Assembly: GCF_024197615.1 (NCBI RefSeq)
Contig: NZ_JAKUKE010000001.1
Location: 1-64,000, forward strand
Direction: 5' to 3'
Length of the DNA stretch: 64,000 nucleotides
From: Desulfuromonas sp. KJ2020
Lineage (GTDB): Bacteria; Desulfobacterota; Desulfuromonadia; Desulfuromonadales; SZUA-540
Shown here: positions 57,727-64,000 of the stretch, piece by piece
Layout: each line of letters opens with the position of its first letter
Position numbering within the stretch: the stretch's first letter is position 1
The notes under the pieces: generated by a model
Told to the model about the DNA's origin: nothing
Database searches by the model: none
Seen by the model: the letters and a program-made list of their open reading frames with translations, nothing else
Made by a program: the position numbers and the translations under genes

Positions 57727-58998
57727 TCAGCGGTTCAGGGCTTTTCGCCCGATATCATTGCGGAACTGGGAACCTTCCCAGTGGATGAGACGTACTCCCT
57801 CGTAGGCTTTGGCAATAGCGTCGGCAACGGTGGTTCCGAGCCCGGTGACGCCGAGGACGCGCCCCCCCGCATTGACAATCTTGCCGTTGGCCAGCGCGGT
57901 GCCGGCATGAAAAACCACCAGATCGTCCAGACGGCCCGCCTCTTCAAGCCCGTGAATTTCGTGACCCTTGTCGATGTCGCCCGGGTAGCCACCGGAGGCC
58001 ATGACGACGCAGACAGCCGATTTTTCGTGCCACTCGATCCCGTCCTGGGTCAGTTTGCCCCGGGCGCAGGCCTCCAGCACCGGCACGATGTCCGACTTCA
58101 TGCGCATCAGCAACGGCTGCGCCTCGGGGTCACCAAATCGCGCATTGTATTCGACCACCCGCGCCTTGCCGTTTTTGATCATCAGACCGACATAGAGGAT
58201 GCCGCGATAGGGAGTCCCTTCGCTGGCCATGGCGGCGATGGTCGGCCGCACGATCTCTTCGACGATATCTCCGTACAGAGCTTCGGTTACCACCGGCGCC
58301 GGGGAATAGGCTCCCATGCCGCCGGTATTGGGACCCTCGTCATTATCAAAAATCCGCTTGTGATCCTGCGACGAAGCCAGGGGCAGAATATTCTGGCCAT
58401 CGGTGAAGGCAAAGAAGGACGCTTCCTCGCCGTCCATGAATTCCTCGACCACGACACGGGCGCCAGCAGCACCAAAAACCTTATCCAGCATGATGTCATC
58501 AACGGCGGCAACGGCCTCCTCGACCGTGACGGCGACGACCACCCCCTTGCCGGCCGCCAGGCCATCGGCCTTGACCACGATGGGCGCACCCTGCTCGCGG
58601 ATATAGGCGACCGCCTCATCCCGGTTGGTAAAGGTGGCGTAAGCGGCCGTAGGGATGCGGTATTTGGCCATGAGATCCTTGGAGAAGCTCTTGCTGCCTT
58701 CCAACTGGGCGGCAGCCCGGGTCGGTCCGAAAATCCGCAGGCCGGCAGCTTCGAAGAGATCGACGATGCCCAGCGTTAGCGGCACTTCCGGTCCAACCAC
58801 AGTGAGATCAACCCCCTGATCCAGGGCGAAGTCGCAAAGAGCGGCGACCTTGTCCGCGGAAATGTCGACACACTCCGCCAAAGCAGCGATACCGGGATTA
58901 CCCGGCGCGCAATAGATTTTCTCCACCAGGGGTGACTGGGCGATTTTCCAGACCAGGGCATGTTCGCGCCCACCACCACCAACGACCAGGATTTTCAT
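57727..58998 (-). CDS. purD: Phosphoribosylamine--glycine ligase
   Basis: 423 residues, ATP-grasp enzyme of purine synthesis. MKILVVGGGGREHALVWK start, GPTRAAAQLEGSK, FNDEGPNTGGMGAYSPAP-like region (here NDEGPNTGGMGAYSP) and YNARFGDPEAQ. GGAGG precedes ATG 58998; the in-frame GTG upstream lies inside that site. It follows purH by 57 nt. Confidence 0.97.
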   Translation of the reverse strand: MKILVVGGGGREHALVWKIAQSPLVEKIYCAPGNPGIAALAECVDISADKVAALCDFALDQGVDLTVVGPEVPLTLGIVDLFEAAGLRIFGPTRAAAQLEGSKSFSKDLMAKYRIPTAAYATFTNRDEAVAYIREQGAPIVVKADGLAAGKGVVVAVTVEEAVAAVDDIMLDKVFGAAGARVVVEEFMDGEEASFFAFTDGQNILPLASSQDHKRIFDNDEGPNTGGMGAYSPAPVVTEALYGDIVEEIVRPTIAAMASEGTPYRGILYVGLMIKNGKARVVEYNARFGDPEAQPLLMRMKSDIVPVLEACARGKLTQDGIEWHEKSAVCVVMASGGYPGDIDKGHEIHGLEEAGRLDDLVVFHAGTALANGKIVNAGGRVLGVTGLGTTVADAIAKAYEGVRLIHWEGSQFRNDIGRKALNR

Positions 58999-59055
58999 AG
59001 AAACCTCCACAGAGCCGTGACGAATATGAGAAGCTCTAAGCCGTCACGCCCGTTT

Positions 59056-60621
59056 TTAATGTCTGAAATGGCGCATGCCGGTAAAGACCATGGCCATGCC
59101 GTGCTCGTCGGCGGCGGCGATGACTTCCTCGTCGCGGATAGAGCCGCCCGGCTGGATGACGGCAGCGATGCCGGCGGCCGCGGCGTTGTCGATGCCATCC
59201 CGGAAGGGGAAGAAGGCATCGGAGGCCATGACCGCCCCCTTGACTTCGAGACCGGCATGCTCGGCCTTGATGGCGGCAATCCGGGCGGAATTGACGCGGC
59301 TCATCTGGCCGGCCCCGACGCCGATGGTCATATTCGCCTTGCCGTAGACGATGGCGTTGGACTTGACGAACTTGGCCACGCGCCAGGTGAAGAGCAGATC
59401 CTGCATCTCCTCGGCGGTCGGCTGCCTCTTCGTGACGACCTGCAGCTCGGCCGTGAGGTCGAGGTCCGTATCCTGCACCAGCAGACCGCCGTTGACCCGC
59501 TTGAAATCAAGGCGCTGACCGGGAACGGCCGGCCACTGGCCGCATTCTAAAAGACGCACGTTCTTTTTGGCCGCGACCACCTCCACCGCTTCAGACGCCA
59601 CCCGAGGCGCGATGATGACTTCGACGAACTGCCTCTCGACAATAGCCTTGGCCGTTTCGACGTCCAACTCACCATTGAAGGCAATGATGCCGCCAAACGC
59701 GGATTCCGGGTCCGTGCTGAAGGCGCGGTTATAGGCCTCGAGCAAGTCCTTGCCGATGGCGACCCCACAAGGATTGGCGTGCTTGACAATGACGCAGGCG
59801 GGCCCTTCGCTGAACTGCTTGACGCACTCGAGGGCGGCGTCGGTGTCGCCGATATTGTTATAGGACAACTCCTTGCCCTGAAGCTGACGGGCCGTGGCGA
59901 TGGAGGATTCACGCACGTCCTTCTCGACGTAGAAGGCCGCTTTCTGGTGAGGATTCTCTCCGTAGCGCATTCCCTGAGCCTTCTTGTACTGCAGGGTCAT
60001 GGTCGGCGGAAATTCAGCGCTGTCGGCGTCAAGACGGCGGCCGAGCCAGTTGGAAATGGCACCATCATAGGCCGCCGTATGCTGATAGACTTTGACGGCC
60101 AGACGGAAGTTGGTCTCACGGGAGACGCTACCGCCACTCTTTTTCATCTCTTCGAGGACGGCGGCATAGTCGGCGTGATCGACGATGACCGTCACGTCGC
60201 GATTGTTCTTGGCGGCGCTGCGCAGCATGGTGGGACCACCGATATCGATATTCTCGATGGCGTCTTCCAGCGTACAGTCGGCCTTGGCCACGGTCGCTTC
60301 GAAAGGGTAGAGGTTGACCAGCACCATGTCGATGGGCAGGATGTCGTGCTCAGCCATTTTGGCCACATGCTCGGGGTTATCACGCATCCCCAACAGACCG
60401 CCATGAACCTTGGGGTGCAGTGTCTTCACCCGGCCGTCGAGCATTTCAGGAAAGCCCGTAAAGTCGGAAACATCCTGCACGGGCAGCCCCTCCTGGCGAA
60501 GCAGCGATGCCGTCCCTCCCGTGGAAAGGATCTCCACGCCGAAAGCATTGAGCTCCCTGGCAAATTCGACGATGCCGGTCTTGTCCGAAACACTGATGAG
60601 GGCACGTTTGATGGCGGCCAT
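59056..60621 (-). CDS. purH: Bifunctional AICAR formyltransferase/IMP cyclohydrolase
   Basis: 521 residues. The IMP cyclohydrolase half comes first ([47 protein letters not shown]), then the transformylase half ([52 protein letters not shown]). Last two steps to IMP. AGGA lies before the ATG. Confidence 0.98.
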   Translation of the reverse strand: MAAIKRALISVSDKTGIVEFARELNAFGVEILSTGGTASLLRQEGLPVQDVSDFTGFPEMLDGRVKTLHPKVHGGLLGMRDNPEHVAKMAEHDILPIDMVLVNLYPFEATVAKADCTLEDAIENIDIGGPTMLRSAAKNNRDVTVIVDHADYAAVLEEMKKSGGSVSRETNFRLAVKVYQHTAAYDGAISNWLGRRLDADSAEFPPTMTLQYKKAQGMRYGENPHQKAAFYVEKDVRESSIATARQLQGKELSYNNIGDTDAALECVKQFSEGPACVIVKHANPCGVAIGKDLLEAYNRAFSTDPESAFGGIIAFNGELDVETAKAIVERQFVEVIIAPRVASEAVEVVAAKKNVRLLECGQWPAVPGQRLDFKRVNGGLLVQDTDLDLTAELQVVTKRQPTAEEMQDLLFTWRVAKFVKSNAIVYGKANMTIGVGAGQMSRVNSARIAAIKAEHAGLEVKGAVMASDAFFPFRDGIDNAAAAGIAAVIQPGGSIRDEEVIAAADEHGMAMVFTGMRHFRH

Positions 60622-60688
60622 GACACCTATCCTTTCTATTGACTCTTCTCTGTATGCGGTTTACTGAATCTACGGCTGGCTAAAAAAC

Positions 60689-60714
60689 AAAAAAACCGTC
60701 AACTGGCGGTTTTT
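60689..60714 (-). terminator. Terminator of the alr/ASKHA-protein group
   Basis: Minus strand AAAAACCG/CGGTTTTT stem with a GCC/GTC-containing loop region, ending in seven T (60689-60695). It overlaps the last base of the ASKHA gene stop. Confidence 0.75.
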
Positions 60715-61949
60715 CAGAAATCGAGCGACTTGATGAAGGCATCTTCAAAGACCGGTGTACCGGAAAGGGGGTAGGGTTTCAGGGATCGCGCCAATCCTTC
60801 CACCTCGGCAACGCCGTCCTTTTGGAGCAGCATCCGGCCGACACCCCGCAGGGCGCCACCGGCGACAAAATGAACATTTTCTAGCATGTTTTCCGGCAGC
60901 ATGGCAACCCTTTTCAGGACTTCAGACGGCAAGGACAAACCAAGGGCCCCGGTCAACATCACCTGAATATCCTTAGCTCCTTCCAGCCCCGCCCGCTTCA
61001 GCAGGCAGTCGACGCCGGCCCGGATCGCCCCCTTGGCCAGCTGAAAGCTGCGAATATCCTGCTGGGTCAGGCGCAGATCGATCACGGCATCGCGAAACAG
61101 GCGCAGCGAGCGCTCGCCCGTTTCCTCGACGATATAGCGGGAGAGGTTGGTTTCAATACTGGCGGCGTCCACGATGGTACCCCGCGAGTCGATCAACCCC
61201 TCCCGCCGGGCCAGGGCGACGACCTGGGCCAGGCCGCTGCCACAGAGGCCGCGGGCGGGCCCGCCGCCGACGACCTTGAGTGCCCAGCGGTCGGCCTCCA
61301 GGGCGATCCCCTCGATGGCGCCCTCCCCCAGCGGCATCCCGCAGGAGATCCCGGCCGCTTCGAAAGCGGGCCCCGCCGCCACCGAAGTAACCAGCCAACG
61401 CCCCTCATGATAAAGCGCCATCTCGCCGTTGGTGCCCACATCCAGATAGAGGGTCCGGGCCGACTGGGGGGGATGGGCATGGAGGAAAGCGACGAGATCG
61501 CCTCCCACGTAGCCGCTAACCAACGGAAAGAGATAGAGCGCACAGGGCAGGTCCAGGCCAAGGGAAAGGGGCTCGAGGCTGAGCCCCTGCCGGAAGACGG
61601 GCTTGTGGGGAGGATAGAGAAGACTGTCGACAGGGCACCGGCAGAGCAGATGGGAAACCGCCGGGTTGGCGGCGGCGGCCGCCGCTTGCACCTGTTGCCG
61701 CGAAAGATCCGCCTGGCGCAGCAATTCGGCGAGCAGGGCGTCCATCCCCTCGACCAGGAGGGTCTGCAGCCTTTCCCCCTCACCCCGCTGAGCGGCCTCG
61801 AGACGACGCACCACGTCACTACCAAGGACATATTGGGGGTTTCTCAGCCGCCCTTCGGCCAGCACCTCGCCTTTCCGATCGAGCAGCCGAGCCGCCAGCG
61901 TGGTCGTTCCCAGATCGAAAGCCAAAACGCATGGTTCACCGGTCATCAT
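60714..61949 (-). CDS. ASKHA-domain protein (DUF4445/RACE-like) lacking ferredoxin domain
   Basis: 411 residues. An actin-like ATPase of the type that reductively activates corrinoid enzymes: phosphate-1-like VLAFDLGTTTLAARLLD at residues 8-24, AAAAANPAVSHLL, LYLDVGTNGEMALY, CGMPLGEGAIEG, GLCGSGLAQV and FVAGGALRGVGRMLL. Known RACE proteins (RamA, MtvA type) carry an N-terminal 2Fe-2S domain of about 100 residues; here the protein starts directly at the ATPase fold and no 2Fe-2S cysteine set is visible. A separate ferredoxin could supply electrons. Two ATGs stand at the start (61949, 61946). Forty-four nt after alr. Confidence 0.82.
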   Translation of the reverse strand: MMTGEPCVLAFDLGTTTLAARLLDRKGEVLAEGRLRNPQYVLGSDVVRRLEAAQRGEGERLQTLLVEGMDALLAELLRQADLSRQQVQAAAAAANPAVSHLLCRCPVDSLLYPPHKPVFRQGLSLEPLSLGLDLPCALYLFPLVSGYVGGDLVAFLHAHPPQSARTLYLDVGTNGEMALYHEGRWLVTSVAAGPAFEAAGISCGMPLGEGAIEGIALEADRWALKVVGGGPARGLCGSGLAQVVALARREGLIDSRGTIVDAASIETNLSRYIVEETGERSLRLFRDAVIDLRLTQQDIRSFQLAKGAIRAGVDCLLKRAGLEGAKDIQVMLTGALGLSLPSEVLKRVAMLPENMLENVHFVAGGALRGVGRMLLQKDGVAEVEGLARSLKPYPLSGTPVFEDAFIKSLDF

Positions 61950-61993
61950 GGGATTCCTTTGCGCCCGCCCGCCGCCTTCAGGCTGGGGGCAAT

Positions 61994-63127
61994 TCAGCGG
62001 TCATCATGGTAAAGACGGGGGATCTGCTTACTGACCTGGCAGAAAATTTCGTAGGAGATGGTTCCTGCCTTTGCCGCCAGTTCTTCGGCACCAATGCAGT
62101 TATCCCCGTCGCCGCCCAGCAGCGTCACCCTGTCCCCCACCTGAACCCCGGGGATATCGCTGACATCGATCATTGTCCAGTTCATGCATACGGTACCGGC
62201 TACCCGCGCCCGCTGTCCACGCACGAGCACTTCCCCACAACCGGACAGGCGACGGCTATAGCCGTCGCTGTAGCCGACCGGAATGGCAGCCAGTACGGAG
62301 GGCCGCTCGGCCTTGAAGCGATGACCGTAGGACACCCCGGTGCCGACGGGAACCTGCTTGAGCTGGTAGATATGAGTGCGCCAGCTCATGACCGATCGCA
62401 GATCGAGACGGCCGGCGAAGGCGTCGGAAGGCAGCGCTCCATAGAGGACGATGCCGGGACGCACCAGATTGCATGCGGGCAGATGATGGGCGAAGAGCGC
62501 GGCGCTGTTGCTCAGATGAACCCACAAGGGCTGATGGCCAGCGTCACGAATCTGCTGCAGCATGCCGCAGAACGTTTCATACTGACGGGACGTCAGGGGA
62601 TCCTGCGGCGCATCGGCCAGCGCCAGATGAGACAGAACCCCTTCGAGCCGCAGCCCTTTCCAGGCAGCCATCTCCGCCAGCACCGCACCCAGCTCCTCGG
62701 GCCGAAAACCGACCCGCCCCATACCCGTATCGAGCTTGAGGTGGAAGGGACAGACTTGACCGTTAGCCAGAGCGACTTGGTTCAGACGCCTCGCGGTCTC
62801 GACATCGAACAAAATAGGAATTAAGCGGTGGCGGAGGAGAGCCTCTTCCTGACCCGGGAAAAACCCTCCCAAGATGACAACAGGACGGTCGATCCCCGCC
62901 TCACGTAACTGCTGCCCCTCCTGCACGGAGGCCACACCGAACAGATCGGCGCCTTCGTCCTGCAGGCAGACCGCCACCGGCCCGATCCCGTGACCATAGG
63001 CGTCTGCCTTGACGACCGCCAGCAGCTTGCGCTCTGCTCCCGCCTGACTACGCGCCTGGCGGAAGTTGTGACGCAGGGCGGCAAGATTTATCTCGACAAA
63101 AGTTGGAAACGTAGAATCAGGAGACAT
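61994..63127 (-). CDS. alr: Alanine racemase
   Basis: 377 residues, PLP fold type III. The PLP lysine is in VVKADAYGHG near residue 40; the catalytic Tyr is in GTGVSYGHRF. Supplies D-Ala for ddl at 26 kb. ATG 63127 gives the family start; in-frame codons up to 63196 are not conserved-looking and AGAGG lies ten bases before 63127. Confidence 0.95.
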   Translation of the reverse strand: MSPDSTFPTFVEINLAALRHNFRQARSQAGAERKLLAVVKADAYGHGIGPVAVCLQDEGADLFGVASVQEGQQLREAGIDRPVVILGGFFPGQEEALLRHRLIPILFDVETARRLNQVALANGQVCPFHLKLDTGMGRVGFRPEELGAVLAEMAAWKGLRLEGVLSHLALADAPQDPLTSRQYETFCGMLQQIRDAGHQPLWVHLSNSAALFAHHLPACNLVRPGIVLYGALPSDAFAGRLDLRSVMSWRTHIYQLKQVPVGTGVSYGHRFKAERPSVLAAIPVGYSDGYSRRLSGCGEVLVRGQRARVAGTVCMNWTMIDVSDIPGVQVGDRVTLLGGDGDNCIGAEELAAKAGTISYEIFCQVSKQIPRLYHDDR

Positions 63128-63238
63128 AACGGCAAGGCCTCTGGAAGAAAAATTTTTCTTAGCACGACGGTCCGAGACTGTAAAGGAGAAACTCATGATC
63201 CCGCCGGCGGCGGAATCGTGATTTCCGCATTATTCTGG

Positions 63239-63267
63239 TTGACAGCAAAACCCTAATCCATTAGGCT
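63239..63267 (+). promoter_or_regulatory. Possible promoter of the TPP riboswitch transcript
   Basis: Perfect -35 TTGACA (63239-63244), 17-nt spacer, weak -10 TAGGCT (63262-63267). It lies 82 nt before the aptamer. A CCTAAT/ATTAGG hairpin with T-run overlaps the -10 and could instead be a terminator. Confidence 0.4.
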
Positions 63268-63348
63268 TTTTTCTTCTTCTCACGGCCTCGTCCGGGGATG
63301 AAGGGCGGCAGGCGCCGGCACAGGCAAAGCCGCTTGAAAAAGTGCAGA

Positions 63349-63434
63349 CCGCTAGGGGAGTGGCACACTGAGAATCCCGCAACCAGGGATGACCCTTTGA
63401 ACCTGATCCGGTTCGTACCGGCGTAGGGAAGCGG
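63349..63434 (+). promoter_or_regulatory. TPP riboswitch (THI element)
   Basis: P1 pairs CCGCT (63349-63353) with AGCGG (63430-63434). Conserved blocks follow in order: AGGGGAG, CTGAGA (63368-63373), ACCCTTTGAACCTGATCC and CGTAGGGAAG. Binds thiamine pyrophosphate and shuts off the thiamine gene downstream. Confidence 0.95.
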
Positions 63435-63457
63435 CGAGAGGAACCGGTTGTTTTCCG

Positions 63458-63495
63458 ATCGTCATGCCCTGCGAAGGCATGACGATTTTTTATTT
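63458..63495 (+). terminator. Riboswitch expression-platform terminator
   Basis: Perfect 11-bp stem ATCGTCATGCC/GGCATGACGAT (63458-63468, 63476-63486) followed by TTTTTATTTT. It lies 24 nt after the aptamer and 15 nt before thiE, so ligand binding should favour premature termination. Confidence 0.9.
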
Positions 63496-63510
63496 TGCCA
63501 CTGAGAGCTC

Positions 63511-64000
63511 ATGATGATTGACGGACTTTACCTGATCACCGCCCAGGAACCGGTAGAGATCATGCTGGACAAGGTGGCCTCCGCCCTGCAGGGTGGGGTT
63601 CGCGTCGTCCAATACCGGGACAAGGTGCGGCCCGATCAGGAGCAACTGGCCATCGCCTGCCAGCTCAAACAGCTCTGCCGGCAACGGGGAGCCACCTTTA
63701 TCGTCAACGACGATCCGGTCATCGCCCAGGCCAGCGGCGCCGACGGCGTTCATATTGGCCAGCAGGATGGCGCCGTCGGCGAGGCCCGTCGCATTCTGGG
63801 GCCAAACAAGATCATTGGCGTCTCCACCCGCAATGCCGAAGAAGCTCTCAAGGCCCAGAGGCAGGGGGCGGACTACGTCGCCGTCGGCAGCATCTATCCG
63901 ACCACCAGCAAGGACGATATCCAGGTGGTGGGGCTCGACATACTCAAAAAGGTGCGCAAGGCCGTGCAGATACCGGTAGTGGCCATCGGCGGCATCAACC
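63511..64000 (+). CDS. thiE: Thiamine-phosphate synthase, C-terminus outside window
   Basis: 163 residues visible of about 210. TIM-barrel enzyme that joins HMP-PP and thiazole phosphate. Motifs: VVQYRDK (diphosphate binding), FIVNDDP, GVHIGQQD, IGVSTRN and VAVGSIYPTTSKDD, ending at VVAIGGIN. Two ATGs (63511, 63514) follow GAGAG. Controlled by the TPP riboswitch. The frame is open to the window end. Confidence 0.96.
   Translation, partial: MMIDGLYLITAQEPVEIMLDKVASALQGGVRVVQYRDKVRPDQEQLAIACQLKQLCRQRGATFIVNDDPVIAQASGADGVHIGQQDGAVGEARRILGPNKIIGVSTRNAEEALKAQRQGADYVAVGSIYPTTSKDDIQVVGLDILKKVRKAVQIPVVAIGGIN

Noticed and set aside
63391-63434. tRNA-like GGTTCGTACC segment
   Set aside because: It belongs to the TPP riboswitch, whose conserved blocks are all present; no acceptor stem or anticodon arm can be drawn.

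Overview
The window (about 57-60% GC by eye) looks like a chromosomal segment of a Desulfuromonas/Geobacter-type bacterium (Desulfuromonadia). The support is indirect but consistent: multiheme c-type cytochromes beside an outer-membrane porin, the system II cytochrome maturation pair ccsB/resB, a complete selenocysteine machinery with a selenoprotein SelD, a standalone RelA/SpoT protein, small zinc-ribbon proteins, and a dcw cluster followed by a TIGR03960-type radical SAM gene. No tRNA, rRNA, CRISPR array or prophage was seen.

Layout. 1-781: one end of an IS481-like element, cut by the window edge, that breaks an outer-membrane beta-barrel gene. 1.3-8.8 kb: housekeeping and accessory genes (rubrerythrin-like protein, beta-CASP metallo-beta-lactamase protein, two zinc-ribbon proteins, RelA/SpoT protein, a 41-residue basic protein, cold-shock protein with a terminator-like hairpin in its leader, RlmI) and a 43-codon gene behind a sigma-54-type promoter. 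8.9-13.4 kb: selA-selB-selD, with an in-frame UGA at codon 16 of selD. 13.4-17 kb: a MoxR ATPase/VWA/unknown operon, a TatA-like orphan and thiol peroxidase. 17-20.2 kb: a porin, 5-heme lipoprotein and 13-heme lipoprotein operon, probably an electron conduit across the outer membrane. 20.2-40.5 kb: the complete division and cell-wall cluster on the minus strand, read from a strong sigma-70-type promoter at 40.5 kb: mraZ-rsmH-ftsL-orf90-ftsI-murE-murF-mraY-murD-ftsW-murG-murC-murB-ddl-ftsQ-ftsA-ftsZ, then an intrinsic terminator and the radical SAM gene.

40.6-48.7 kb: CorC-like CBS protein, ligA-acylphosphatase, and rnhB-yraN-nadE-rsmI. 48.7-53.1 kb: ffh and the rpsP-khpA-rimM-trmD-SPOUT methyltransferase-rplS translation operon. 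53.1-57.7 kb: DUF3343 protein, small membrane protein plus DUF721 pair, TrmN6-like methyltransferase, ccsB-resB. 57.7-63.2 kb: purH-purD, an ASKHA-domain protein without the usual ferredoxin domain, and alanine racemase. 63.2-64 kb: a TPP riboswitch with an intrinsic terminator ahead of thiE, which runs off the window.

How the parts connect: SelA, SelB and SelD make and insert selenocysteine, and SelD itself appears to need that system. ResB/CcsB attach heme to periplasmic and outer-surface cytochromes such as the two in the porin operon. Most of the window is conserved core genome. The less explained parts are the sigma-54 microprotein, the porin-cytochrome module without a visible periplasmic partner, the 90-residue membrane protein inside the dcw cluster, and several small conserved-looking proteins of unknown role.
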